A program made the translations under genes and the position numbers. From Streptomyces sp. GSL17-111 (GTDB lineage Bacteria; Actinomycetota; Actinomycetes; Streptomycetales; Streptomycetaceae), in the NCBI RefSeq assembly GCF_037911585.1, contig NZ_JBAJNS010000001.1, positions 810,001 to 874,000 of the forward strand: DNA of 64,000 bases, given 5' to 3'. The notes below the pieces were generated by a model that was not told the origin of the DNA, did no database searches, and saw only the letters and a list, made by a program, of their open reading frames with translations. This document shows, piece after piece, positions 8,643-18,369 of the stretch. Each line of letters starts with the position of its first letter. Within the stretch, counting starts at the first letter, position 1.

Positions 8643-10403
8643 ATGCCCATCCCGTCCATGTCTCCCGGCCTCACCGGCGATTCCTCACTCATCCGAGTCA
8701 GTACCCGGATGGCCAGACCACAGCCCGACGGCTGCCCGGACCACCGCCGCACGGCCGTACGCCCTTTGCTCACGCCCTCCGCCGTCAGACGCCGGGCGCG
8801 TCCCCCTCTGGAGGACTTCGGGCTGGGCCCGCTCTTCGGCGCACTCGACCTCCTGGAACACGAGAACTGGTCCCTCGACCGCGTCCTCGACCGGCTGGAG
8901 ACCTCGGACGGGGTGATAAGGGAGCGGGGGCGGCCCTGCCATCCCGGCTTGGTGCGCTGGACCATGGGGGCCTTGGAGAGGTACGTGGCGCAACGCGCCG
9001 CGCAACAGGAGGCGGCCGAGCGCGCCGGACTACCACCGACCTTCCCGGTCCGCTCCGCGTGGACCGTACGCACCGCACGGCGTGCCGAGCCCGACGCCCG
9101 GGGTGCCAGGCAGTACGAGCACACCGTGTGGGGCCGCCGGTACGCCTCGGCCGACGGACACGTCCGAGAACTGTGGCTGCCGTCCCTCGGCCGGGCCAAG
9201 TCGAGCAGGCCGGACGCCGAACTCGCGGCGGTGGCGTACGTGCTCACTCGCGGCGCCCCGGGCCGTACGACGCGCTACGGTGCTTTCCCCGCACCGGAGC
9301 CGACCCCCGACACCGATCTCCCCGAGCGCGTCCGCGTCATCGATTTCGGTTGCGCGGAAGGTGACGCACGCCTCCTGCTGGACTGCGACCGAGAGGAAGC
9401 GGAACGACGCTTCGCCACCTTCGCCGCCCCCGCCTTTCATGAGGCAGCCACCGGCATCGGCGCACGTCCGGGCACGGACTGTGTGGACTGCAAGGCGATC
9501 GACGCCTGCACATCGATACGCCGTACCCCGGCCTTGTGGGGAGGCCGGCCCGGAACCCAGACCGGGCGCAGGTCCCTCTCCGTCTCGGACCTGCGCGCAC
9601 ACGACCAGTGTCCGGCCCAGTACCACCTCACCCGCCAGCTGTGGCTGACGTCCCTCCAGGAGGAAGGCGAAGCCATCCGGCGAGGGCGTGCCGTGGACGC
9701 GTGGCTCAATGACCACCACGGGGCCACTCGGCGTCCGGTCCGCGGGTGCCACGACCTTCCCGGCCCGGCAGACCCCGCCAACTGGACCGGCGGCGACCAT
9801 CACCTGGAGGGTGCTATCGCTCGAGAGGGCGCCGGCATGTTGGACGCGCACCGGGCGTGCTGTCCGCTCGACGGTCTCGGCGCGGACGAACAGGTCCTCG
9901 TCCAGCACCGCGTCGCTGTCTACGTGCCGGAGCTCGACGTTGTCGTCCTAGCCGTTCCGGACCTGTTGTATACGCGGTCCGGCGGCTGGGTCTGGCGCGA
10001 GACCAAGACGTCCTCCTCCGAGCTGTGGGAGGGCGAGTCTCTACTCCGCAGCTACCCACAACTGGCGCTGGCGGTACTCCTACTCAACGCCGGCGCCCTG
10101 GGGGCCGATCCCCGGCGTTCATGGGTGGAGTTCGAGCTGCTCCACCGCGGCGAGGCCACGCTGGAGCGCATCGACCCAAGCCGTCCAGATGTCGTCGCTG
10201 AAGCAGAAGGGGTCATTGCCGGGTTGGCCGGCCCGCTGCTGGAAGACACCACCTTTCCGTCACTGACGGGACGTCACTGTCACCACTGTGACGCTCGTCC
10301 GTGGTGTGGCCCGGGCACCGCCTTCGTCACCGAGCGACCAGTCGCTCAGCGGTCTGAGGTAGCAGTGTCCACGGGCCGCGACGACGGAGGTACCGATGCC
10401 TGA
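8643..10403 (+). CDS. Cas4/AddB-like PD-(D/E)XK nuclease with Fe-S cysteines
   Basis: 586 residues from ATG 8643 (GGGAG six bases upstream). The C-terminal half is a RecB-family nuclease: SVSDLRAHDQCPAQY near 323 supplies the first staple Cys, VPDLL near 437 the metal-binding Asp, and ETK near 453 the E-x-K pair. CHHCDARPWC near 546-555 gives the C-x2-C-x5-C that closes a 4Fe-4S staple in Cas4 and AddB. A second Cys group, CVDCKAIDAC near 279, sits upstream. The N-terminal 270 residues are not recognised. The gene overlaps the REase gene by 8 bp (ATG within ...GATGCCTGA), so it is translationally coupled to the pPIWI-RE module. No cas1 is present, so a spacer-capture role is unlikely; DNA end resection or nicking is the inference. 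Confidence 0.75.
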   Translation: MPIPSMSPGLTGDSSLIRVSTRMARPQPDGCPDHRRTAVRPLLTPSAVRRRARPPLEDFGLGPLFGALDLLEHENWSLDRVLDRLETSDGVIRERGRPCHPGLVRWTMGALERYVAQRAAQQEAAERAGLPPTFPVRSAWTVRTARRAEPDARGARQYEHTVWGRRYASADGHVRELWLPSLGRAKSSRPDAELAAVAYVLTRGAPGRTTRYGAFPAPEPTPDTDLPERVRVIDFGCAEGDARLLLDCDREEAERRFATFAAPAFHEAATGIGARPGTDCVDCKAIDACTSIRRTPALWGGRPGTQTGRRSLSVSDLRAHDQCPAQYHLTRQLWLTSLQEEGEAIRRGRAVDAWLNDHHGATRRPVRGCHDLPGPADPANWTGGDHHLEGAIAREGAGMLDAHRACCPLDGLGADEQVLVQHRVAVYVPELDVVVLAVPDLLYTRSGGWVWRETKTSSSELWEGESLLRSYPQLALAVLLLNAGALGADPRRSWVEFELLHRGEATLERIDPSRPDVVAEAEGVIAGLAGPLLEDTTFPSLTGRHCHHCDARPWCGPGTAFVTERPVAQRSEVAVSTGRDDGGTDA

Positions 10404-11595
10404 TCTCTCCTCACCCTCTCAGGAAGGGCTCGACTGGTACACCCACGCTGACGTGCGACTGCTGCGGGACATCGCCACGGCCGTCGTCCGCCTGGAAGAG
10501 GTGACGCGGTTGGACTCCTTCGCCCTTCCCTACCCGGCACAGGCACAGCGGGCCCTGGACGCGTTGGTGCTGGTGTGCCTCCGCGACGGCGCCCGACCGC
10601 CCGCCGGTCTGCCGGACCTGCTGCGCTGGTGCAGGGCTCGGCCGTTGGGGAGCTGGCCCCTGGAGGCACTACCGGAGCTTCCCTTCGACGCAGGAGACCG
10701 GCTCATCGACGAAACGTCCGGCGAGCCGAGCCAGCTCTGCCACGAGCTGGCCGTGCCCGAACACGGCGACAGCACCGCCCGCCAGTACGACCGCATGGTC
10801 GTCCACGAAGCCATGCGCGCCTGCCGTGACGCCGCCTCGCCGGAGTCCTACACCGCGTTCCGCCGGCTGCTGGTGACCCGGCCGGTGCTCACCGAGGCGG
10901 ACTGGCTGTCCGTGGCCGCCGACCTCTACCTCGAACCCGTGCGCGAGCTGGTGAACCTCGTCTACGCCTCGGTTCCCGACGGGTACTTGCGACAAGGCTC
11001 CTACACGCCGTGCGCACGCTGTCTGACGCTGCTCACTCCGCTCGCGGACGGCGGCTGGTGGTGCGAGCGGGATCAGTGCCGCCACTTGGGCCCGCCCCCG
11101 CCCGGGCCCGGGCTCCGTCCCGACACCTGCGGTGAAGTGCGTCATCTCGACAGGCCGCTGCGCCAGTTCGTCACCGGACCCGGCCGAGCCGAGGTGGCTC
11201 TCGAACGATCCCTGCGCAAGCTCGGGCTGGCCGTGGAGATGTGGCCCGGGTACGACGCCTACGACGTGCGGATCACCTTCCCCGACGGACACGTCTGGGC
11301 CGTGGACGTCAAGGACTGGGCCCATCCGGGACTGCTGGGCCGAAAGGCCGAAGCAGTACGTCCCGACCCTCCGTACGACGAGGCCTGCTGGGTGGTTCCG
11401 GCATTCCGTCTGCAGGCGCGGCGCGACTACCTGGAGACCTATGAACGCGAACGCGGCGACCGCGCGGGCGGGCTGCGGCTCCTGACCGACGTCCGCCTTC
11501 TCGCCGCAGCCCGAACACGGCTGGGCGGTGAGCGCGGCCCGAAGGCGCGCATCTCTCTTTCGTCCTACCCGGAGAACGGAGAGGGTCATGCGTGA
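10396..11595 (+). CDS. pPIWI-RE module restriction endonuclease (Y domain, zinc ribbon, REase)
   Basis: 399 residues. An N-terminal helical region of about 190 residues corresponds by position to the pPIWI_RE Y domain. A zinc ribbon follows (CARC near 206 and CERDQC near 223-228). The C-terminal nuclease has RAEVALERSLRKLG, then YDAYDVRI near 285 and VDVKDW near 304, a D...D-x-K restriction-endonuclease core. Architecture and position before a DinG-like helicase and a PIWI-like protein match the three-gene pPIWI-RE island described by Burroughs, Iyer and Aravind in 2013. It overlaps both neighbours by 8 bp, so the products are likely made in fixed ratio and act as a complex. Probable role: cutting invader DNA or R-loops selected by the PIWI partner. 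Confidence 0.82.
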   Translation: MPDLSSPSQEGLDWYTHADVRLLRDIATAVVRLEEVTRLDSFALPYPAQAQRALDALVLVCLRDGARPPAGLPDLLRWCRARPLGSWPLEALPELPFDAGDRLIDETSGEPSQLCHELAVPEHGDSTARQYDRMVVHEAMRACRDAASPESYTAFRRLLVTRPVLTEADWLSVAADLYLEPVRELVNLVYASVPDGYLRQGSYTPCARCLTLLTPLADGGWWCERDQCRHLGPPPPGPGLRPDTCGEVRHLDRPLRQFVTGPGRAEVALERSLRKLGLAVEMWPGYDAYDVRITFPDGHVWAVDVKDWAHPGLLGRKAEAVRPDPPYDEACWVVPAFRLQARRDYLETYERERGDRAGGLRLLTDVRLLAAARTRLGGERGPKARISLSSYPENGEGHA

Positions 11596-14500
11596 CCGGA
11601 GCAGTTGGTACCGGCCGGTGGTGGAGGCCCTGCGACCCTGGCCGGAAGCGCACGACGACACCAGACCGTCGCTGCTGTGCCAAGTGGAGCTGGGGCTCAG
11701 ACTGCTGGAGACCCTGGATCCGCGCTGCGGTGCGGACGGGGTGTGGACGTTGCTCGGGGGATATCCCTTCGGTCAGGCAGCGGGGCTGGTGCGGAGCGAC
11801 TCCCAGCACCTGGCGGTAGCAGCCGCTCGGCATCTGCTGTGGCCGATGCGCCGACGGCGGATGTGGGAACAGGCTTTGGAGACCTACCTGGAGCTGCCGG
11901 AACGCCTGCGCGGCTACCGTGTTCCGACCACCGGCGGTCCTGCCCGTCGGGTAGACCCACCGATCGCAGGGGCACGGTTTACCGTCTACGATGCCGCACT
12001 CGCGACGCTGCCCGACTTCGCCACCAGCTCGCTCCCCCTGGCCGGCACGGGATCCTACCGCTTCATGGACGGCCGTCGACACGCGTCCGTATCCATCCCC
12101 GAGTCCCTGGTCCGAGAACCGACGGCGGGACACGATCTGGCGGCAGGCCGGCCTGGTGACTCCACACCGATCGATGTGTCGATGGATGAACTCGCCGATA
12201 CTGCGGAGTGGATGGACGCCGAGGAGCAGCGGCTCGGGCTCCGGGCCGGCAACTGGGCGGAGCGCCTCACGGATCTCCATCTCGACACGCGTTCCCCGGG
12301 CGGCAGCGACTTCGTCCCCGCTTCCCGGCTGCGGCTGGACGAGCTCACCCACCTGGTGGGTATGGTCGGCGCCGGTAAGTCCACATTGATGAGCCTTCTG
12401 GCGGTCTGGGCGCACCAGCGCGGCCTGCGGACCACGCTGGTCGTCGGGGACGTCGCGGAACAGATCGCCTTGACCGAACTCTTCCGCGGCCTCGGCCTGT
12501 CCGCCGCCGTGGTCCAAGGCGGCACCACACGGGAGCAGCACACCCAGCGGCTGCACCGTCGGCTCGCGGCCCGTGGTGCACGATCCCTGCTGCTCCACAC
12601 CGACCGTGCGTTCGACCATCTGAGCACCACGTGCCCTCTGGACGCCCTGCGCGGCCTGGACGCGGCCGCTCCGCTACGCTACGCCGACGCGCCCTGCGGA
12701 GCCCTGCACCCGGTCCGTCACACCGCGCCCCCCGAGGAGCCGTCCGGCCCGGACGACCGGCTGGAACACCTGCGCGCCCTTCGCCGGACCGAGTCACCTC
12801 CTTCGGACCGCCCGTCGGAAGCTCCCGACGAACTTCGGGACGCGCACACGTGCCCCCTGTGGTCGTCCTGTCCACGCCATTTCGCCGCTCGCTCCCTGGT
12901 CGATGCGCTGATCTGGGTGGCGAATCCGGCCAGTCTGGTGCAGACGGCCGTACCACGTCAGCTCAGCGCCGAACGACTGCGCTACTTGGAACTGGCCTGC
13001 CTACGCAGCGACATCGTGATCGTGGACGAGGCGGACCGCGTACAGATGCAGCTGGACCAGATGTTCGCGCCATCGGCGACGCTGGTGACGCGTGGACCGG
13101 AGTCGTGGCTCGACCAGCTCCAGACCCACGAGATCGCCGAACTGGCACGGCAGGGCAGGCTGCCCCTCTCCGACCGTGACGTGGAGCGCTGGTCCTCCGC
13201 ACTCGATGTCGTCGGTCAGGCCACCGACCGTTTGTACGCACGGCTGATCAAGAATGAGGATCTGCGTTCCTGGGCCCAGATCGACTACTTCAGTGCCTGG
13301 ACGTTGCAGGAGCGGCTGCTCCACGAGTGGTACCCGCCCCTTGCCGCTCCGACCGAGGAGACCCTGGAGAACGAAGCGGAACTGTACGAAGGCGAGGGGG
13401 GGCTGCGTGCGGCCCGCACCTCCGGGGAGGAACCGGACGGGCAACGCCTGAGCCCTGCCGGAGATCCCCACGCCGAACGCCGTGAGGTGGTCACCCGGGT
13501 GCTGGACGCCTTCCGTGACGATCCGCTCGGCGACCGCGGGCCCTACGGCACGGACACCGATGCCCTGACGCGCCTGGCCCACGACCTGCTGCACACCCTC
13601 GACGAGAAGAGCACCCGGCGCAGGGTCCGGACCGTGCTGGAAGTCCTGCTGAAGGAAGCACCCTGCGTCAAGGAGGGGAGCGCATCCGGTGATAAGTGGC
13701 TTGAGCAAGCCGCAGAACGCTTGGAGTTCGTGATCATCCTGGCCGTGCTGCATCAGCGGCTGGATCGCGTCACCTTCCTGTGGCCGCAGGTTGAGGCGGC
13801 ACTCCACCTGGACACCGGCGGCAACGACCTCACTCGTCGCCCGCCGCTCGACTACGCCCCGCTGGTGCCCGAAACGCCTATGGGGAACGTACTGGGTTTC
13901 CAGTACCTCCCCGACGACCGCGAGCGGCGCCGGGACTCCGAAGGGCGCTGCACCGGCACTCTGCGGTTCTTTCGCTGCGCCGGGGTCGGCCGGGAGCTCC
14001 TGCTCTCCCTCCACCGGCTGGGGGCACAGCCGGAACACGGCCGGGGCGGCCCCCAGGTGCTGCTGATGTCCGGCACCAGCTGGGCAGGAACGTCCACCCG
14101 GGCGCATGTCCTCGCTCCGGTTCGCGCCGTCCTCCGTCCGGGGACGAAGGCACTTCGGGCCATCAGCGAGACGCACTTCCGAACGCATTTCCTCTACGAC
14201 ACCGCAGGTCGGCCCATCAGGCTTTCCGGCCAGCACCCGGACCGTCGCGCCGATGTGCTGCGCTCCATGGTGCTGGGGCTGGCCCGCGACGGCCGCGGCG
14301 GTGAGCCGGGGCCCCTGCGCCAGGAGCTCGGCCGCATCGCGGACGAACGCCGACGGCGCGCCCTGTTGCTGGTGGGAAGCTACCGTGAGGCCACAGTCGC
14401 CGCCCATCTGCTGGACGAGATCCCGCGCTGGCACGGCCGGGTACGGGTCCTGACCGCCGATGACGCCGAGCTGGACGCGGCCGTCGCGGGAGACCCGGCG

Positions 14501-15259
14501 CGCGGCGACGGACGCGGCCGTGCGGGCGCCGTCCGCAGAGGCGACCTGGCCACGTTCGCGGACGATCCGGACGCGGAACTGCTGGTGGCTCCGCTGCTGG
14601 CCATCGAACGGGGACACAACATCCTCACCGTGCCGCAACGCCCCGGCGAGGAACGTGTGGCCGCCTTCGGCACCGTCTTCTTCCTCGCCCGCCCGCATCC
14701 CCGACCGGACGACCTGTCGCTCACGGTCTTCGCCGTGAACGACTGGGCGGCACGCTTCGTCCGGGACCAACACCGGGACAGCAGAAGCGGGCAGCAAGGC
14801 GGATTCACCGAGCTCGTCTCGGCGGCCCCGGATCTCAATCAGGCCGGCGCCACGTTCCGTACCACCGCTCGAGGGGTGTGGCGGCATCTCCTGTCCCGAC
14901 CGTACGTCTACTCCGCTCTGTCGGAGAGTGAGAAGGAGTCGTTCGCCTGGGATCAGCTCGTCACCATCTGGCAAGTGATCGGACGGCTCGTGCGAGGCGG
15001 TGTTCCGGCCCGCGTCGTCTTCGTGGACGCGGCCTTCGCCCCCGCGCTGGCAGCCGCCTGGGCACCGCGTCCCCTGGTCGAGCCACCACGCTGGCTGCGG
15101 GATCCCGGCCTGCTCGTGCGGCTGCGAGACGTACTCGCGCCGTACTTCGACCAAGGGGCCGATCCCTGCACTTTCACGGACCCGACCGATCCGGCGCTCG
15201 TCCGGAAGCTCTATCAGCCGCTCTACCAGGCCCTGTGCCGCCTCGGCACCGACGACTGA
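11588..15259 (+). CDS. DinG/XPD-type superfamily 2 helicase of the pPIWI-RE module (Z domain)
   Basis: 1223 residues from ATG 11588 (GGAGAGGG upstream). Walker A GMVGAGKST is near 259-267 and the DEAD box IVIVDEADRV near 478. Between them lie four cysteines at about 350 (TTCPLD), 371 (APCGAL), 422 and 427 (TCPLWSSC), the place where XPD and DinG hold a 4Fe-4S cluster. SGTSWAG near 827 and QVIGRLVRGG near 1128 are late helicase motifs. DinG helicases move 5' to 3' and can unwind DNA-RNA hybrids, which fits a PIWI partner. It overlaps the REase gene by 8 bp and ends 40 bp before the PIWI gene. The N-terminal 250 residues fit the Z domain by position only. Confidence 0.85.
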   Translation: MRDRSSWYRPVVEALRPWPEAHDDTRPSLLCQVELGLRLLETLDPRCGADGVWTLLGGYPFGQAAGLVRSDSQHLAVAAARHLLWPMRRRRMWEQALETYLELPERLRGYRVPTTGGPARRVDPPIAGARFTVYDAALATLPDFATSSLPLAGTGSYRFMDGRRHASVSIPESLVREPTAGHDLAAGRPGDSTPIDVSMDELADTAEWMDAEEQRLGLRAGNWAERLTDLHLDTRSPGGSDFVPASRLRLDELTHLVGMVGAGKSTLMSLLAVWAHQRGLRTTLVVGDVAEQIALTELFRGLGLSAAVVQGGTTREQHTQRLHRRLAARGARSLLLHTDRAFDHLSTTCPLDALRGLDAAAPLRYADAPCGALHPVRHTAPPEEPSGPDDRLEHLRALRRTESPPSDRPSEAPDELRDAHTCPLWSSCPRHFAARSLVDALIWVANPASLVQTAVPRQLSAERLRYLELACLRSDIVIVDEADRVQMQLDQMFAPSATLVTRGPESWLDQLQTHEIAELARQGRLPLSDRDVERWSSALDVVGQATDRLYARLIKNEDLRSWAQIDYFSAWTLQERLLHEWYPPLAAPTEETLENEAELYEGEGGLRAARTSGEEPDGQRLSPAGDPHAERREVVTRVLDAFRDDPLGDRGPYGTDTDALTRLAHDLLHTLDEKSTRRRVRTVLEVLLKEAPCVKEGSASGDKWLEQAAERLEFVIILAVLHQRLDRVTFLWPQVEAALHLDTGGNDLTRRPPLDYAPLVPETPMGNVLGFQYLPDDRERRRDSEGRCTGTLRFFRCAGVGRELLLSLHRLGAQPEHGRGGPQVLLMSGTSWAGTSTRAHVLAPVRAVLRPGTKALRAISETHFRTHFLYDTAGRPIRLSGQHPDRRADVLRSMVLGLARDGRGGEPGPLRQELGRIADERRRRALLLVGSYREATVAAHLLDEIPRWHGRVRVLTADDAELDAAVAGDPARGDGRGRAGAVRRGDLATFADDPDAELLVAPLLAIERGHNILTVPQRPGEERVAAFGTVFFLARPHPRPDDLSLTVFAVNDWAARFVRDQHRDSRSGQQGGFTELVSAAPDLNQAGATFRTTARGVWRHLLSRPYVYSALSESEKESFAWDQLVTIWQVIGRLVRGGVPARVVFVDAAFAPALAAAWAPRPLVEPPRWLRDPGLLVRLRDVLAPYFDQGADPCTFTDPTDPALVRKLYQPLYQALCRLGTDD

Positions 15260-15299
15260 ATCGATCAGACCACCGACAGAATCCGCTGAACGGAGCACC

Positions 15300-18200
15300 A
15301 TGCCGAGCTACACCCATCTCCGGCGTGCCGCCTACCTCCAGGACCCCGACGCGTCGCCCTGGACCGCGTCGTACCACGCTCTACCGTTTCCCGAGCACTG
15401 GCATGAGGGCCTCCTCGCCCTGTGCAACGTCGGACGGGACGAAGAGAGAAGGCTGCGCACGGTCCCGACCCGACGTCTCGACGGAGTACTACAAACGCTG
15501 GCTCCCGATCTGATCGTGCGTCCTCGCAGCCGTCCGCCCCTCGGCGAACGGACCACTCCCCCCCAAGACGCCTGGCTGTACGTTCCTTCCGAGGCACCGC
15601 CTCCGCTGCCCGCGCCCGCGTTGAGTCGGCTGCTGGATGCCTGGTTGCCCACGCTCGGCCCCAGGGACGGCGGATTCGGGCACAAGTTCCGTCGTCTGAT
15701 GCTCGCGACCAGCGCCGAACTGAAGAAGAGCCTGCCGACCTGGCATGCGGTCGGCGAGGTCAAGCTGCTCGTTACTCCGGCCAGCGACGGTGGCACCGCA
15801 GTGCCTGAGGGTCGGCAGTTCCAGCTCGCCACCGATGCGCTGGCCCGCCGCATCCTCGCACTCGACCCCTACGAGTTCGACGGTGGCACGCTGCGCTTCC
15901 GCGCGGTGCCACGGGGGCCGCGGGATCAAGGCGCCGAGCTGATGTCCCAGCCGCTGTGCCGCACCGTCAAGCGAAGGGAGTGGTGGTTCTCCGTCGTCCT
16001 CAACATCTCGCTGCACACCGTGCCTTTCGACCCGCAACCCCGCCTGCACCTGCACTGGAGTGTGCGACGTTGGGCAACCCACCCCCGCCGCGACACCGGC
16101 AGGCTCGATCTGCCCTTCACACAAGCGACCTCCGTCCATCTGCGCCCGAACATCCCCTGGCTACCCGGTGCACCGACGAGCGACCGGTACGCCGTAGCCC
16201 GGCTGGTGAGGGATCACCGCTCCGGCTCCTTCACCTGGATGCACAACGACCCCGCCGGCATCCTGCGCGCCCTCACGCTGGGAGACCGTTTCCCCGCTGT
16301 CGACGCGCTGCTGTCCGACCCCGTCACCTGGATCGACGAGGGTGGGCCCGGCGTACGTGCGGCCGTAACACACAGCAACCGCATGAGCGCCACCCATGAG
16401 ATCGGCCGTGGCTTCATGCCTCATCAGCGGTCCCAACTGACGGCGTGGGCTGAGCAGGCGCTGCCGGAGGGCGTGCGGCGGGCCCCCGACCTGGTACGGG
16501 CGGCACGGGGCGCCGGTGCTCCCGCCAATCGGCGGCCCAAGCCGAAGGGGGATGAGGCGAAGCAGCGGGAAGGAGAGCGCACGGCTCACCAGCGGCGTGC
16601 CGCACTGGCCGCCGTTCGATCGGCCGACGGCAGAAGGCCCGAGGTGGAGTTCCGGCTCCTGTGGCAGACCCACGAGTTGCGTCACCAGGCCGTGGCCGCC
16701 TTCGCTGACGTGCTCGGTCTTCCCGAGCGTCCGCAGGCGTCCAACCGTTCCGGCCTCACCGACCAGACCTTCGACGAGGCCAGGCCGGGATCATCCGTGG
16801 ATCTGGAGTGGCACACTCCCGAACTGCTGCTCCGGCTGCGCTGTCTGCCGTTGAACGGCGGGCTGGGAGAGAGACTGGAGCTTGACGACAGCATCCGCGG
16901 CAAGGGGGCTCGGATCGCGGAGGCGATCACCACCCGACGGCGCGACGTATGCACCCGGCTCAAGGAGGACGGTGCCGCCCCGGAGCAGCCCGCCCTCGCC
17001 CTCGTGGAGATCGCCCATCGCAGCGCCTTCCGAGCCTCCGGGACTGACCCCAAGTTCGCGCTCCGGCTTGGCTGCGCGGACGCGGGGGTACTGACACAGT
17101 TCGCCGCAACGCCTACCGCCGAGCGAGGAGCCCGGAACGAGGGAAGCCTGGAGCACCGGGTGCGTAACGCCTGGCTCGACGGGATCCGGCAGCTCGGTGT
17201 GCGGGTGCTGCCCGAACATACACGTACCGAAGCGCTACCCGACGATCTGCGATACGCCGCCCTGTGGATGGTCAAACGACGCAAGGACGGGCCTACTCGG
17301 CTGCCACTCCATCAGCCTGTCGCTGTCCTCATGACCCCACTTCCAGGTGCTGCGGGGTTGGCTCGGATCCAAGGCTGGGACGATGAGCGGGGCGACTGGG
17401 TTCCGTATCCGGACTTCCTGCTCGGGCTGGTGAAGAAGGCAGAGGTCAGCGCCGACGCTTTCCACGAGCCGACGCCTCGCCTTCCGGGCCCGCGTTCTGG
17501 AGAGGGCTCCGAGTCGTCGCCGGTCCACGTCACCTCTCCAGCGTGGCGTGGCAATCTCGAGGAGCAGCGACGCCGGACGGCAAGGTTCCTCCAGCGGTTG
17601 CTGCACTCCCTGCGCGGGCGGCCTACGGTCCTCATCACCCATGCGCAGAACAGCAGACTGCACTGGCCCTGGCTCCAGGATGGTCGAGTAATCCGGGATC
17701 TGTTGAAAGACGGGCACGCGCCGGCACGCCGGATCGACGAGCAACTGCGACTGGTTCGGGTAAGAGGAGGCTCGGGCAGGGAGACAGCCCAGTGGTGGGG
17801 CGTGGCCGAAGGACCGGATCAGGCCAGCGGGCAGCCGGCAGGGTTCTGGTCCCTCCCGGTGCAAGAGGGCTGTAGGCGAACGCTCGGCGAGCGGGTCTTC
17901 TACAGCGCTACGAGCCGACCGCAGACGCAACCCGTCTCCCCCTCGCTGGACCGCCTGGCCATTCGAGTCAACGCACAGGGCACACCGACTTCCCAAGCCG
18001 GTACCGATGCCTGCAACCCCGCGCTGACGGAGATCACGGTGCTCGCCTGTCATCCTGACGACAACAGCGAGGACCGCCAAGACGATCCACTCGATTTCGC
18101 GCTGGCGATGCATCAGCTACGCCAGGCGCCGGACTACCCGGACGCCCTCTCACTGCCCTTGCCGCTGCATCTGGCCGGTCAGGCTCAGGCTTACGTGCTG

Positions 18201-18347
18201 CCTATGGCGGAGGCCGAGGAGTCCGAGGAGGCGGACCTGGAAGGCCGCGCGCACGCAGATGGGAGAACGGAAGGGGACCTTGACCCCGACCTCACCGAGC
18301 CCCCTTCGCCCGATGCGGCGCCCGAACCCCAACTCTCGCTTTTCTGA
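15300..18347 (+). CDS. pPIWI-RE protein with C-terminal clamp-binding motif
   Basis: 1015 residues, start ATG 15300 with CGGAGC upstream. It sits third in the REase-helicase-PIWI order typical of pPIWI-RE islands. The C-terminal PIWI region is recognised by RRTLGERVFYSATS near 857, NPALTEITVL near 905 and DALSLPLPLHLAGQA near 946; the large N-terminal part would hold the X domain and MID. RNase H-fold catalytic residues could not be confirmed by eye, so activity is open. After residue 965 comes a disordered acidic stretch ending exactly in QLSLF, the consensus for binding the DnaN sliding clamp. This suggests tethering to replication forks or repair patches. PIWI-RE proteins are thought to recognise guide-target hybrids or R-loops of plasmids and phages. 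Confidence 0.83.
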   Translation: MPSYTHLRRAAYLQDPDASPWTASYHALPFPEHWHEGLLALCNVGRDEERRLRTVPTRRLDGVLQTLAPDLIVRPRSRPPLGERTTPPQDAWLYVPSEAPPPLPAPALSRLLDAWLPTLGPRDGGFGHKFRRLMLATSAELKKSLPTWHAVGEVKLLVTPASDGGTAVPEGRQFQLATDALARRILALDPYEFDGGTLRFRAVPRGPRDQGAELMSQPLCRTVKRREWWFSVVLNISLHTVPFDPQPRLHLHWSVRRWATHPRRDTGRLDLPFTQATSVHLRPNIPWLPGAPTSDRYAVARLVRDHRSGSFTWMHNDPAGILRALTLGDRFPAVDALLSDPVTWIDEGGPGVRAAVTHSNRMSATHEIGRGFMPHQRSQLTAWAEQALPEGVRRAPDLVRAARGAGAPANRRPKPKGDEAKQREGERTAHQRRAALAAVRSADGRRPEVEFRLLWQTHELRHQAVAAFADVLGLPERPQASNRSGLTDQTFDEARPGSSVDLEWHTPELLLRLRCLPLNGGLGERLELDDSIRGKGARIAEAITTRRRDVCTRLKEDGAAPEQPALALVEIAHRSAFRASGTDPKFALRLGCADAGVLTQFAATPTAERGARNEGSLEHRVRNAWLDGIRQLGVRVLPEHTRTEALPDDLRYAALWMVKRRKDGPTRLPLHQPVAVLMTPLPGAAGLARIQGWDDERGDWVPYPDFLLGLVKKAEVSADAFHEPTPRLPGPRSGEGSESSPVHVTSPAWRGNLEEQRRRTARFLQRLLHSLRGRPTVLITHAQNSRLHWPWLQDGRVIRDLLKDGHAPARRIDEQLRLVRVRGGSGRETAQWWGVAEGPDQASGQPAGFWSLPVQEGCRRTLGERVFYSATSRPQTQPVSPSLDRLAIRVNAQGTPTSQAGTDACNPALTEITVLACHPDDNSEDRQDDPLDFALAMHQLRQAPDYPDALSLPLPLHLAGQAQAYVLPMAEAEESEEADLEGRAHADGRTEGDLDPDLTEPPSPDAAPEPQLSLF

Positions 18348-18369
18348 GCACCTCACCTCCGAGTCCGGG

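Noticed and set aside
8643-10403. CRISPR-adaptation Cas4
   Set aside because: Fe-S RecB-type nuclease features fit, but there is no cas gene or array; coupling to the pPIWI-RE REase explains it better.
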